64,000 nucleotides of DNA from Sycobia sp. Sy_11 (lineage: Eukaryota > Arthropoda > Insecta > Hymenoptera > Epichrysomallidae), in contig JACCIC010000002.1 in the NCBI GenBank assembly GCA_018907035.1, forward strand, positions 7,559,001 to 7,623,000, read 5' to 3'. The notes beneath the pieces are model-generated. The model saw only the letters and a list, made by a program, of their open reading frames with translations, was not told the DNA's origin and did not search any database. The position numbers were made by a program, and so were the translations under genes. How positions within the stretch are numbered: position 1 is the first letter of the stretch; each line of letters begins with the position of its first letter. Below, one piece after another: positions 1 through 11,829 of this stretch.

Positions 1-149
1 CGTAGCTGCAGCCACCCTCCGCCCCGATGCATACCCGGAGCACCGGCGGGAGAGGTAGAGGGAGGGCGAGGGTGGGATCTGTTCATTTACAGTCTGGCCT
101 GATTCCGCAGTCATTTGCATTGGCTTGTGCATGTGTCTCTTTCACTCTG

Positions 150-188
<39 letters not shown>

Positions 189-480
189 CGCCGTCCCCGA
201 GGATGTATTTCGCTACGGACGGATTGGCGGCGACGTCGCGCTTATAAAACGTTACGTCGATTTTGGACTTTCGGTGCCCGATGCAGAATCCGGCCGAGAT
301 CGACGATGCTGCGACTTGGAAGCGGGGATTCGAAACGGATGTGTCTTTTTTTTTTTGGGCATATTTCGATGTAGTTATATTTGTAGAATTTTTCACGCTC
401 TCGCGCAGTAGATCGCGATATGAAAGATCGACCGTGTTGGAGGTTAATTAACCGATAGGCTTGGTTAACTGGCCAGTAAA
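1..480. other. GC-balanced non-coding edge with a CT array
   Basis: No gene is supportable. Three frames stay open here only because they cross the CT array near 156-185, where repeats of CT read as alternating Leu and Ser with no stops. The rest is unique sequence with a T run near 346-356. The left edge (1-60) is CpG-rich and may continue a feature outside the window. Confidence 0.6.
156..185 (+). repeat. (TC)15 microsatellite
   Basis: Perfect dinucleotide run preceded by an imperfect pyrimidine stretch from about 136. It is a polypyrimidine/polypurine tract. Confidence 0.95.
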
Positions 481-1380
481 TTTCGCCTTGGCTAAACACG
501 GTACACTCAAAAATTAATAATTGCTCGAATAAATATGCGCACCGTTAAGATTTTTATGTAAACTATTAACAAAAAAAAAATACTTTCAAATAAACGTTCC
601 CTAATCATCGATTCTTTACGGCTTCACATAAAGTGTCATTATTTCTATTATGAATTCCTTACAATATCTCCAACCATATTGACAGCGACAATGTAAGTCA
701 CTTGATGCCTCTACCGATAATTAACATCATGGTAATGGTAATTGCCACGTCGGTATTACAACCAGGCGGTGATTGCGATTTCCGCGGTATTACCTGGTAT
801 TAACGACACAGTAATGTCTCACAGTACTAGGGTAATATCGTAATATCTGCAAATTAATATTATTTTCAAGAACCTCCTTTGAATTCAATGTCAAAACGTT
901 CGTTATTGCCGCGAGTTATTTGAAAAGTTCACTAATATCTATTATATTTTTGAGGAGCAAAATTTACAAACTCTTATCCTTATTCGTTTATTTGATATTC
1001 CATAAAAATAAGCCCAGATAGTAACCAGACTTTTATCACAATTGAGTAAACAAATCAGATTAGCTTAAGCATCTTGTCCAGAGAATATTGTAAATTTATG
1101 CAAACGACAGAAATTACGCCAAAGCACTTCCTGTTAATATACGATCCCCTCTATTATCATATACCGTCAAAAAAAAAAAGAAACAAACGAAAAAGAACTT
1201 TCCATATCGCTCTATAGAAAATCGTTAGTCACACCACCTCGGAATCGTTCGAAAATGAAACGGATGCTGATCTCAGCTCGTTATAAACATCGAGAGAGCA
1301 AGAAAAAAAAAGAGGGAGAGAGAAAATCGCGAACGCACAATGAGTGCAGAATAGATAGCACAGCTTTATCGTAACACGCG
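481..1380. other. AT-rich unique stretch, no gene seen
   Basis: AT-rich DNA with stops in all frames. Between 745 and 850 the word GGTATTAC and close relatives recur several times, too diverged to call a tandem array. An A run lies near 1170-1180. I see nothing else. Confidence 0.55.
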
Positions 1381-1469
1381 CGCACGCACACACACACACA
1401 CATATTCATAGGCAGCTTGACTTTACTCACGCTTGAGGCGTTAGCTCACGGTAATGACCGCCCGTTCAA

Positions 1470-1474
<5 letters not shown>

Positions 1475-1517
<43 letters not shown>
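1475..1517 (+). repeat. (TC)21 microsatellite
   Basis: Perfect 43-bp dinucleotide run in CpG-rich DNA. Confidence 0.95.
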
Positions 1518-1520
<3 letters not shown>

Positions 1521-1680
1521 CCTCTCTACTCGCGCGCACGGCGGCAATTAAAGTTTGTAGCGCGCGCTCGTTATACGTTCCGCAAATTCCAGGGGTCTCT
1601 CGGCTCTTGAAACGCTTGCTTTTTGCGTCAGCGCCCCGTCTAGCTCGCGCGGGTTCGTCTTCTAGCGCCACTCACATAAA

Positions 1681-1703
1681 CACACACACACACACACACA
1701 CAC
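1681..1703 (+). repeat. (CA)11 microsatellite
   Basis: Perfect CA run. Shorter CA runs lie at 1387-1402 and 1962-1979. Confidence 0.95.
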
Positions 1704-2555
1704 CGCCCCAAATCCTCTCCTATCTTCCTTTTGCCCGAATTTTTGACGCGCGAGACCTGTTCTTTGTGTATATACACAGTCATCTACACATATTGAAACG
1801 TATACACGTTTTTAATGCCTCGTTAACCTGATTTCGCGAGCTCGATCCGCGGCGTGCCCTGCCCTTCGCGTGCGAGCCTCGATATTCACTCCCCGGGGCG
1901 AATAAATTAACAAAATTAAGCTGGTTTTAAATGGGCGGGTCTACCACACATGCACACACAAACACACACACACACACACCAGATAGGAATTTCATCGCGC
2001 GAAGGGAAAGCCGCTCGCCCCTTCATTCCCTACACTTTCTCGTATTGCATGTTGTGATACATACATAGTCTGGGGGAGGGGGAGGGGTTTGTTCGGATTT
2101 GATGGGTTAGCGATTCCCAGTATAATAATCCATCGGACGCTCGGCCGACTTGGCAATGCGTACCGTATGCGCAAGCGCGTGAAACGTCCTTTGATGTATA
2201 ACGCATCCGATAATTGCAGCCGATCAATTACCGACGTTACGACGGAGCGACGAGAGGGGGCGGGATAGGGGGCGTTACCGTGCAATATTGAATTGTATCG
2301 CCTCGCGTAACACACCGGGGAATAATCGTCGTGATTTCCTGCGTATACGTCGTCGCGGGGCGAGGCAGTGCGACGCGCGCCCTCTCGCCAAAAACTTGCC
2401 GACTTTATTATGTCCGGCTATAGATCGTAACTGTTACTATTATTACGCTGCCGTGGCATACAGCCTGATTATTATAGCTTCATTAGCTATTTTGGACTTT
2501 TATTGGGCTTACGTGTTTACTGCCGTTGCACGCGTACTTCGAGAATTGGGTTAAC

Positions 2556-3180
2556 AATAAACGATGATGATTACACTCTAAGATATTATATGCCTTATAA
2601 TCTAAAAGGCACCAACGATTATATAATCTATGAAAGATATAAGTTACGTAAACCCACTGGAATCTAAATCGGGCTGCAGAACTGCTTCTCGACGTCGGCT
2701 TTTAGATGCTCTAATCTAAATACGCTCTAAAAGGTTATGTCGCGGCTTCTATTAATTATCATAAAAGTGTAAAAATTCTTTATTTCTTATCAAATATCGT
2801 CGACTACGATATCACATTTTTTTAACATTCCGAAGAACTATTCAGCGTTTTACAAAATAGCGAATTTTCGCGAAAACGTAAGATTTTTATGAAAACTGAA
2901 CATTATTGGTAAGTAAGAGTAAACTTTGTACTTGACGATGATTTTTCTAGCTTATTAAGAAAAAAGAACGTTTGTACTTTCTTCTAGCTTCCGATATCTC
3001 AAAAAAATTATCTTACGAAGTAATTTCGAATTCGCATATATGTAACGCGAATTAGATAAAATTTGATTGTTTCGTGTTATTACGAAAGTCTTATGACACT
3101 AAACGCATCGGGAAAAAATGAAATGCAGGCGGCTTTTTTCATGTATATACGATTGGAAATCACATGCGCGCGTAAAATCG
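2556..3180. other. AT-rich unique stretch, no gene seen
   Basis: AT-rich DNA with frequent stops in every frame and no repeat or coding signal that I can recognise. Confidence 0.5.
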
Positions 3181-3201
3181 TCGTGGGTAGCAGTAACAGG
3201 G

Positions 3202-3203
<2 letters not shown>

Positions 3204-3241
<38 letters not shown>
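3204..3241 (+). repeat. (AG)19 microsatellite
   Basis: Perfect AG run continued imperfectly to about 3254. The open frames across it on both strands read Arg-Glu or Leu-Ser repeats and are artefacts. Confidence 0.95.
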
Positions 3242-3244
<3 letters not shown>

Positions 3245-3623
3245 TAGAGAGAGAAACTTGTTGACAATTAAGACTCGACATCTTGAAAATAATCTCGTTT
3301 TAATACACGTAGCAGTTCAAGAGCCATAAACCCATTCCGGGGAGCTTGTGCTCAATTATCATTGGAATTCGCTTGTATAAAATAAAAATGATAAAATACC
3401 GTAGAGAAAGAGAGACAGAGAGGGGGGGGGAGACTGCCGCTGCAGGAAGCAGCTTTACGAAGCATAAAACGGAGAAGAGAGTATGACAAGAGAAGCGAGC
3501 TTGCGACAAAAACGACCAAACAGGCAGTAAAGTCCCTCGTAATTTCCTCTCTTGCGCCCTTTCACCCCGCCTCTTTCTATCTCACTAACACACGTGCAGA
3601 CGCGCGCAAACACATAGACACAA

Positions 3624-3652
3624 GCACGCACGCACGCACGCACGCACGCGCG
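3624..3652 (+). repeat. (ACGC)n microsatellite
   Basis: About six tandem ACGC units ending in CGCG. This alternating purine-pyrimidine sequence could adopt Z-DNA. Confidence 0.9.
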
Positions 3653-3828
3653 TGCCCAGACTCGCACACTTAGTGCTTTCCACCGTTGCAGAGGATCGCT
3701 GCCTAAGGAATAGAAGAGCCTTTTCCTCCCTTCTCAGCATTCGACTGAATTGCATTTCGTGCGCACGCCATACAGAGGCGAAGCACTTCCCTTCCCGTTT
3801 ACGACGGGAATACCTTTACTCAGCCCTT

Positions 3829-3830
<2 letters not shown>

Positions 3831-3878
<48 letters not shown>
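3831..3878 (+). repeat. (AT)24 microsatellite
   Basis: Perfect 48-bp AT run. It produces the Ile-Tyr repeat inside the 202-codon frame 3652-4260, which is the main reason I reject that frame. A C10 run follows at 3900-3909, and a short TA run lies near 4263-4276. Confidence 0.95.
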
Positions 3879-3881
<3 letters not shown>

Positions 3882-4330
3882 TGCACTACCCCGAGCGCTC
3901 CCCCCCCCCTTCCCCCAACACCGCGGAATCATAATCGCGAGAGTGAATTTTACGAGGACGATCTCTCGATCGAGCGGGGGGAGTCTGCGGCCTGCTGTTG
4001 CCGATGCCGCCGGGAAAGAGCTCGATTATATCTCTTCTACTCTAGTGTGTGCTTCTTCCTCTCCCTCCTCCTCCCCCCCGCCCTTTACCGCGGCACCCTT
4101 TCACCCCGTGCCACGATACCCGCGCCCCGCAAGTGTGGCATGGGGCAGGTTTACGAGCTTTGTATATAGCCAGATCTCCTCAAACCGCCTACGTACGACC
4201 ACGCATTATATACAGAGTGGGGCGCAGCGCGAATATTTTTCCGAACGCGTTATAATATGATCCTATATATATATATCGCCGTATTTTTGAAGGAGGAGAG
4301 TATGGAGTCGCCGAAAACTAGTTCGGGTAG

Positions 4331-7030
4331 GCGGGTGGGTTTCCGTTATTATTTACAGCCTCGAATCTGAATATTTTTCGTAATTCCACGGTAGTTATTA
4401 AAGTAAATTACGGCTGTAGGCAGTTAATAAATTTGATACTGATTTAAAGCCAATAGAGATTTTAGGCTAGTAATCGTTTTTGGCAGCAGTTATCGAATCG
4501 ATAGAGAGCCTACTTTCGAAAAATAAAACTATATAAATCGTTTTTACTAAGGCGAATAAAGGGGATTGGTCAATTTTTTAGAATGATTTAGTATTTGTCT
4601 TAATTCAGATTCCGCTTAGAGATAGCGCTATGAAAAATATCCTTGGAATGATTCGATGTGACAATTTTGTAAGTTTCATAATAATCAAATTATTGTATAA
4701 ATATTTACTTTAACTATACTAAACGCGCCTGTTCTTTGAGACGCATAATTTCTGTACACTAGTAAAATAAATTTTTACAAGAGCTTCGCTAATTTCGAAT
4801 ATTGGCAAAAATCTAGTTAAAAGATGATATATTTCCGCCATAAAGTCTACATTATACTGCAGCTTCTTTTTTAACGTGATTTACTTAAAAACTTCGAGAC
4901 TTGATTTTAATATCTTTACTACATTTTAAATTTGCTATATTAATTATAAATCTTGAATGCGTATCGCTATAATTTAATTGCTTGAATAAATTTTATTTTA
5001 TTTTAGAATTATATTCGAAGCATAAAGAAAAAGATAAAATACCGAAGTAATACTTTGCGAAGTTTTTTGATGCGATCAATCCAAATTCCCATTTGTCCGA
5101 CGAGCTCTTATTATTATAGAGCTTTCTAAACAAAAGCGTATTAAGTAAATAATTTTTCGGCATAAATCCATAGTCAATGAACATCCGGAAGCATAAAACC
5201 AACTAATTTCGAAGCATCTGAAATTCTTTCTTTTTTCGTCTTGAAAACATGATCTATACAGATTTATTATTCCACTGACTAATGTCGACAAAATATTCAT
5301 AGATCGGCAATATCTCGAATGATCAAGGAAATTTTTTGTGTTCCCCGGGGCCTTTCTGCCTACCACTATATTTCTAAAAAGAATATCCAAAATAGTAAAG
5401 AATTCTACCACGGATTCAAGTGGTACTTAAAAATCATGAGTTCTGCTTAAAATTGATTCGTCGAGTCCTCCCGACGACTTCCATTATACTCAGGGACGTC
5501 GCCTCTTCCTTGGCAGAGACGTCGATTTTTGACATTCTCAGGCGAGAATGCACATGAAACCTTTTTCAATTCTTTGGAATTTACCAACTATTGCCTGTGT
5601 TAGTTATCGACAAATATCGACCACTAAACTGACAAAAAAAAAAAAAATACGAACTTCGGTATGAGATTTTCCGGCAGTGTAATATTCGCCTGTCATTAAT
5701 GCACTGCAATTAACCGTTAACTTTGTATATCCCTTAAAGTGTATCTCCGTCTCGGGAGCGAAGCGCCTTACATTATATTCCAATACGACACAGGGACGAT
5801 TTTACGAGAATTTATATTAAGGACCACGGCCGGCTTTATTTGGAATCGAGGCCGTTCAAGGAGCCGAAATAAACTCTAAACTTTAACGACCTCAAAATTA
5901 TGATTGCCATCCCAATGGGACGTGATACCGTTATATCGTATAAGCTCTAAATTGTATCTTTTATTAGTTCCGTTAAATTTATTATATTATGTCGAGAAGT
6001 TACTTCTATAGTGGGGGAGGGGGGGGGACGGCGAGAAATATTTCATGCATAGAACCGTTGAAGATACCGTTACCTTCGACATATTCCGTCAAAGAACAAA
6101 ATTACCGGGCTCTAAAATACTCCAATTTAAATTTAAAAATTATACTCGGAACAAATAATATTATTTTGCGATAAAATTCAATGCGCCATACCGCTCTACA
6201 TCGGGGCAAAGTACGTAAGAACTGCCGTTGACGTTAAACCATTAAGTGCGTACGGAAAGATCGGGTATCGGGTTCTAAAGATGTTACGGGCCCATCGCGG
6301 AAACTTCCTCCTGCTTTATAATGATAGCGCCATAAGCGAGTATACGTGAGGAGTCTCTCTCCCTCTCCCTCTCTCTTTCTCGACCATTAAGCCCGAGCCG
6401 AGCGAAAATTGGATTCATTAAAATTACAAATTATGGAACAAGTGTTGGACAGAATTTCTTTTCATGCGAGAAATAGTTGGAATTTCATCGACTTCGTTTT
6501 ATATCAACTTCACGTTTTCGCCGGATACGAGAAATACTTAATAAGATACACTTTATTGACAGATGTTTCAAATCTCACGTCATTCTAAAAATCATCAATA
6601 AATGAGAGAACTGACAGATTTACAAAAGTATATAGTATATATTATATCGAAGGTATGGCAATAGACGAAGAGACGTGGGGGCTATGAAAATGAAAGTTTG
6701 AACCAACTTATCAACTAATTTTTCTTTCTGAATATTTAAAATACACGATTCCGATTACGAAAAAAATTTATTTTAACCTTGAAATTACCCCGATATCCTC
6801 AATCCGTGAAATCAATTTCAAAACGCAGTCGAAAAAAATTCATGAATAAGAATTCATTATTAAATATTTATGTGCTTGTTTATCCTTTGCTATGTGATTT
6901 TCTATAGTTATTAGGAACAATGCTTGACTAGAAATTCATTACGGCCCAACTTAAGAGCGATTCGGATTATATATTAGTCTAGTTAAACGGCACGTAGAAA
7001 TCAAATTTCATATCGCAACTTTTGAATTAA
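4331..7030. other. Long AT-rich stretch, no gene seen
   Basis: About 2.7 kb of mostly unique AT-rich sequence with modest CpG-rich islands near 5460-5560 and 6180-6300. An A run lies at about 5634-5646, and a G-rich run (5 G then 8 G, split by A) at about 6004-6028. An imperfect CT stretch spans 6354-6380. Two overlapping minus-strand frames (5076-5411 and 4993-5202) are open, but neither resembles a family I know and no splice or start context stands out. Confidence 0.5.
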
Positions 7031-7560
7031 AGCGATCATGAGACAAAGCGACTTGCCTTTTTCGCGTAAAATTAATCACGGTTCGCGATTAAAAAGAGAG
7101 GATCGCATTTTAAAGAATCGCGTCCTAGCGAGTAATTCGAATCCGTGGCAAAAGTGGCCAACTATACCGGTAGAGCGGGTCAAGAGTTTCGAGCCCATTT
7201 CGACTTTCCAACCTCTAATCCAACCACCCGGTAAAGCCACCCGGCCTAACCGGTCCGAGAGGCGCGAATCGCCCTCTCAACCCCCCCCTCCCTCTCAGGA
7301 AGCTTCATCGCGCGCGCTCGCGCGGTCGAGCCTCGAACCGCACGCGCGACAGCTGGCCCGAGGAGGAATAATTGACCCTGCGTCGACGAGTGTGTGCAAC
7401 CACCCCCACAGCCCAACCATCCACCCACCGCCGCGCTGGCCGCCACCGCCGTCGTGCGGTTTCGACGCGCCCCCCTAGACGTCCGTATTATACGCACGTA
7501 CCGGGCCCGCGATGATCCTCGCGGATCAGCGGTGGATGGCGTTCTGTTGCTCTCTTGATG
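7031..7560. other. CpG-rich patch, no gene assigned
   Basis: The base composition rises sharply to CpG- and C-rich DNA, with Pro-rich open frames on both strands (7038-7478 plus, 7246-7497 minus). The proline richness follows from the CCC/CCA composition, and neither product is recognisable. It could be a regulatory CpG-rich element or an untranslated exon, but nothing in the sequence decides this. Confidence 0.4.
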
Positions 7561-7649
7561 TTCTCAAGTATTAATCGCGCTGTGTATATATATATATTTA
7601 CACCAAGGCAATATCGCTTAGTGTTAGTTGAGGTGCTGAGGTGCTGGTA

Positions 7650-7812
7650 TTATATATTTCACAGGTATATTCAACTCAGAAGGCTCGGTATGTATTGTAG
7701 AAAGAACAGACAACTCTTGTACGAAAAAAGCCTCGAAGTTGTATAGACTAATATAAGCCTCTAAAGAGTATTGACAAGAAATCAATACCGTAGCAAATGA
7801 ATAGCCTTCTCT
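7650..7812 (-). repeat. Left arm of a diverged inverted repeat
   Basis: Read on the minus strand, this segment aligns with 8085-8218 on the plus strand. The best-matching core is 7654-7720 against 8151-8218. Minus-strand translation of the core gives SVLSTIHTEPSELNIPV, and the plus-strand partner gives the same peptide with Thr changed to Ala. Of the eight codon differences I count in the 20-codon core, six are silent, which is what coding constraint would leave. Further out, the match weakens to scattered words such as the one around TACGGTATTGAT. No known family was recognised. Confidence 0.7.
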
Positions 7813-8084
7813 AATCGCCAATAACCATATCAGCAAATAAACAAGACTAAGCCGTAAAGTGTGGTATCGAGACAAGTGTAAAATAATTGTATAAAAATAC
7901 AGATTAAAAAATTATCTCTGAAAAAAATCGCTTTCCAATGTTCAAGAAGTACAAGAAGGCGGGCAGAATTTTCCCTTTAGTACAGATAAGACGTTAACTC
8001 TTTCGTTTTATTTCCACCCGCAATCAAGTTAGTTTTCCAACATCTATAAATAAGCCGTGTATTCTGTTTTATTGATATGCGATT

Positions 8085-8218
8085 TTTCTTTAGCCTAAAT
8101 TTGTTACGATATTGATGATATTAACCTATAAAAGTTCAAAACCTTTTCCTTGCAACTGCTGTCTGTTCTTTCTGCAATACATACTGAGCCTTCTGAACTG
8201 AATATACCAGTTAATTAT
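8085..8218 (+). repeat. Right arm of a diverged inverted repeat
   Basis: Partner of 7650-7812 in the opposite orientation, with the two arms diverging from a spacer of about 270 bp. The coding-like core SVLSAIHTEPSELNIPV is at 8162-8212. The frame is not open over a long distance, so if this derives from a gene or element it is now a fragment. Confidence 0.7.
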
Positions 8219-8400
8219 ACACAAGTTTTTACTTACGCAGTTCTCAACTCGAACGTTAATCTACACCTATGAAAAAATTTATCTAGTTCCAAACTTTATC
8301 TAATATGTTCCACCTAATGAATGAAGCTATGTTTGCTATTATTCTGATTCTAGAAAATGGCTTAGAGAATTTGTATCATTTTTGTCTACAGGCCCCTCGT

Positions 8401-8462
8401 GAACCACTTCTGAATACACCTCAGTTCCAGAATCCACTACTGAAGGATACATCAGTTCATTA
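8401..8462 (+). repeat. Two-unit degenerate tandem repeat
   Basis: Unit one (8401-8429, 29 nt) and unit two (8430-8462, 33 nt) share the pattern GAA.CCACT.CTGAA..A.ACATCAGTTC with small gaps. In one frame they read as Thr/Ser/Glu-rich peptides (TTSEYTSVPESTTEGY), reminiscent of mucin-type repeats, but stop codons lie on both sides. The end of unit two overlaps the start of the dispersed repeat at 8454. Confidence 0.5.
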
Positions 8463-8582
8463 TCGGTTGATTAACAGCCGTGAAATTTTGCCGCAATGTA
8501 TCTGCACCTTCGCTGAAATGTGGCTTTTTTCTAAGGAGAATTATTTTAAATTCTATGCATCGTTAAACTCTTTTGAGAGAGG
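8454..8582 (+). repeat. Dispersed repeat, copy A
   Basis: This ~130-bp segment matches the reverse complement of 14114-14255 at roughly 90 percent by eye, starting at AGTTCATTATCGG and ending at CTCTTTTGAGAGAG. Copy A lacks a ~14-bp internal duplication present in copy B. Differences fall at all codon positions, so the similarity is not protein-driven. Such a pair is most easily explained as two insertions of an unclassified short mobile element, or a small inverted duplication. Confidence 0.8.
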
Positions 8583-8660
8583 GGGAGGCAAAGAGCGACT
8601 AAGCTTCATCGTGAAAATTAGCATAATGAGTTTTTTTCGCTAATTTCGTAAAAAGATTTA

Positions 8661-9230
8661 TGTAGAATAAATCGGATCCTGTCAATAAGACCCGCTGGAA
8701 ACAAATGCAATTGTATCAAAGTCTACGAATGCTGGCAAGTCCGAGTTACCGATTATTTCTCTGTCCAGCTGTACTAAATTTCTCTTCGCAACGCCGCGCC
8801 GCGAGCGAAGTTTAATTCAATTCCGACTGCTGTCTCGTCAATCTTTTTCAACTTTGAACGCAGCGCCATCTCGGTTGCCTACCAGGACTCGCGTGTGTGT
8901 GCGTGTGGCTGTGTGTACGTAGACGCGTGTATGATTATCATTAGAAACGGAAAGCCCACGCCAAGGCTCGGGCTCGACATATATATCAGCGGAAATTTAA
9001 ATTACAACGAGCGAAAGCTAACAGTTCGGCCGTGTGAACGGGGAGCTTTGTATATCATCTCTCTCTCTCTCTCTCTCTCTGCATTATGCATGCAGCCTTA
9101 TAGGTGGTTGAATTTATGTTCTCGTGTTCGGCTTATATGCATCCGACGCACGCCTATTTCGGGATACGGCAACCGTCCCGCGATTGCGGCAAGTATAGGG
9201 CGACAGTTGGGAAATGACTAAAGAAACTCC
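8661..9230. other. Mixed unique sequence with GT and CT tracts
   Basis: CpG-rich DNA around 8780-9200 with an imperfect GT stretch at 8892-8918 and a CT array at 9058-9080. The open frame 8895-9221 runs through both repeats and is not credible. Confidence 0.5.
9058..9080 (+). repeat. (CT)11 microsatellite
   Basis: Perfect CT run. Confidence 0.95.
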
Positions 9231-10801
9231 AAATTTAATTCCACCTTTAAATTTTTATGAAAATTTATTTAATATTAATTTGTATATAAAAATAAGTAAA
9301 AGAAAAAATAAAGAAATATTAGTAAAAGAACGTAGAATTTGATGTTGTTAAGAGATTTGTGTTTTGAGGTCTATAAAAAGAAATAAATGAATTATAGACA
9401 ACTCTTTCAGGACAGCGTACAAAAAATTGTAGTCGAGTAAAATTTTCTTATGAATATATAAATAAATTTCAAATAGAAACATGTCTGATAAATCTTTTTA
9501 AAATCAAACTGTAATATTCAACTATTTATAACACAAAATTATTAATATTAAGAAAAGTTAGAATAAGCTTTCATATAAAACATAATATTTATTTATATTT
9601 ACTAATAAATTTCGTATCGAAGGCTCATTACGATGACACATTATAAAACATTAAATATTACATGTGTGCATTACGTACTTCATTATTCTGCATAGTGGTG
9701 ATCATAGATAACTTATAAAATATAAATAAATATCAACATGATTTCATCTTGTTTTGTCATTTTCAATTTTTCAATTTCAAGTACTTAACTCTTACTATCT
9801 TTCTTAAATTGTCCAGATTAACGAGATGGCACTGGTACAATCTCCTGTTAAAACGTGAATTTTCATGCATTATAGATTCAATGAGTTTCAAGGCAAGTAA
9901 TTGGAAAATAAAGGTTTTTAATGTTTCATTTTATTTCGATTTTGCAAAATTCGCGTTTTGATCCCTTCTGATCACGTCGTCGATGTATCGTGTCGTATTA
10001 TATTTTCGGAGAAATTCGCGCCAATATTGTTGGTAAAGGGATGGAATATATGAACGCCTAATATTAAGGGACAAGCTGGCGGTTGTTAGCTGTACTCCTT
10101 TTACGATATTGAACATCAAATCGGGTAGATTTTTTTTAACACCTATTATCATTTATTATAAAAATACTAAAAAAAATTCAACGTTGAAATGTTTTTATAT
10201 TTACGTGAACACACACATACTGATAAATGTATATGTGTGCATACACAGACATGAACACAAATGCATCTATACATTTGTGTAGATAAACAGAAGATCAATG
10301 AGCAAAAAATAACTTATTGTTAAATTTCCAAACATAAATAACAGGACGTAAAAAGAAAACGCGACGTCGGAAATTCTTGTAAAATATTTTTCCTTTGCCT
10401 TGCCGTAATTCATAACGCATAACTCCGCAATTAATATCTTTATAATGTAACTTCCTCGTTTTAAGCGAAATAAATGTGAGAGGATTATGCAAAAGTTAGA
10501 CGGCTGTATTTCACTAACCTCGCACCAAATGTATACCATCAGTTACAACTGTTGGAATAGTTTCGTTTGAAACTGTAATGAAAAACTTAGTTTTTGCATT
10601 GGACAATCTTACTTTCGTATCATCGCTACAAAACTTTATTAAATAAACTTTCAACTACGAGTCACCCATTTATACTATGTACGTGGAGTGAAAAGTAATT
10701 TTACTTATAGAAAAATCAGTGTTCTTAATTCATCTTTATTAGAGTATTTATAGTATTTAATTTTTTTCTTTATTAACACAGTTCTCTTTTTCGATTTGTA
10801 A
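9231..10801. other. AT-rich unique stretch, no gene seen
   Basis: Strongly AT-rich. It contains a cluster of alternating purine-pyrimidine foldbacks near 10205-10285, and otherwise only short open frames with no recognisable product. Confidence 0.5.
10255..10280. repeat. Perfect 9-bp stem hairpin
   Basis: ACACAAATG and CATTTGTGT are perfect reverse complements separated by 8 nt. Neighbouring ACACATA/TATGTGT words can fold as well. Confidence 0.6.
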
Positions 10802-11260
10802 ACTGTGTTCGATATCAGAATTTACTTTCATTCAAATCCACAGCATCTCCTTAACACTGCTCAAGAATCAATTGTTGAATTTAAAGAAATTTGCATGCAT
10901 ATCATGTATCGAAAAATAACGGATAGGTGTTTTTACAAATGGTATGAAAAGCTGCTTAGTGGCTATGCAAACTTCAAAACTCTAGGGGATGTAATTCATA
11001 CTAAACGCACCTATTTGGAAAACATTCAATTTTTGGGGACGCCTTCATTTGAAGTAAGTTTCGTATTTTTCAAAGCTTCATATGTCTATAGATTTGCTTC
11101 TAATGCGGCGATAGACATTCGGGCACCGTCCTACTCGTCACCCAGGTTATCATCGTTATTATTATTAGTGTTCTTCCAAAATCGAGACAATCGCATGCTT
11201 TCGTCAAAAAGCACGTTCATTTCCTTATATGCGGAGGTACCCACGAATCTCGCGCACTGA
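10802..11260 (+). other. Unassigned open frame, best coding candidate of the window
   Basis: A frame of about 152 codons is open between stops in AT-rich DNA, where stops are expected every 15-20 codons. It has no ATG near its left end. An AG at 10817-10818 after a T-rich tract and a canonical GTAAGT at 11054 would bound a 235-nt internal exon with peptide words such as FYKWYEKLLSGY and ENIQFLGTPSFE. The part after 11054 is compositionally different and reads less like protein. I recognise no domain. It may be an exon, an old transposon fragment or chance. Confidence 0.2.
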
Positions 11261-11344
11261 TTTGCGCCAAATTACGAAACCCGACGCGTCCCCTTTCGGT
11301 TTCTAAGTTGGTCGGTTCCTCTCCGTTGGTTCCCACCGCAAACA

Positions 11345-11349
<5 letters not shown>

Positions 11350-11375
<26 letters not shown>
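11350..11375 (+). repeat. (TC)13 microsatellite
   Basis: Perfect run in CpG-containing unique sequence. Confidence 0.95.
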
Positions 11376-11793
11376 GCGACTGTGCTATGCCCACCAACCC
11401 CCCCACCCATATTTACCCTGTGCGAGCCACACACGCCAATCGTAAACCGGGTCAAACGCGTCGCCCTCAAACCGCCCTCAGCAGAATTAGTTTTGCGCGT
11501 AGTTGCTCAGATTTGTGGTTAGGAAGATTAAAGAAACGCTTCCTTGGGGTAAAATTCTCAATACGTTACGTTACAAGTGTAATTGTAATACTTATTTTAC
11601 AAAATCTTTATGAAACTTGATGATAGCCATTCGATGAAAAGTATTTGATCGTTGATTTTAGCTCCAAGTGGAGGTCTATGTATAAACGTAAAGTATTTGT
11701 TGATGCTATACGGTAGGATGACTATCTTTTTGAAGTTAAAATTCGTTCTAAATAAAAGTGTATTTTCTCATTTGTGGCTAGATCTCTATCTAG

Positions 11794-11829
11794 CTCTCTC
11801 TCTCTCTCTCTCTCTCTTTCCAGAGAGAG
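11794..11829 (+). repeat. (CT)12 array followed by inverted AG tract
   Basis: The CT run at 11794-11817 is followed after TTCC by AGAGAGAGA, giving a short foldback. Confidence 0.85.

Larger units (their letters stand above)
1381..2555. other. CpG-rich block with CA and CT arrays, no gene seen
   Basis: CpG-rich DNA with CA arrays at 1387-1402, 1681-1703 and about 1962-1979, and a CT array at 1475-1517. Open frames occur on both strands over the same bases (1454-1831 plus against 1441-1671 minus, and 1992-2315 minus) and their translations are repeat-derived, so I do not call them genes. A G-rich stretch at 2071-2086 has runs of 5, 5 and 4 G. Confidence 0.5.

Noticed and set aside
3652..4260. 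202-codon plus-strand open frame
   Set aside because: It crosses the AT array at 3831-3878 and several C runs, and both flanks lack recognisable protein sequence.
7038..7478. 146-codon Pro-rich plus-strand open frame
   Set aside because: The proline richness reflects C-rich composition, and the opposite strand is also open. No domain seen.
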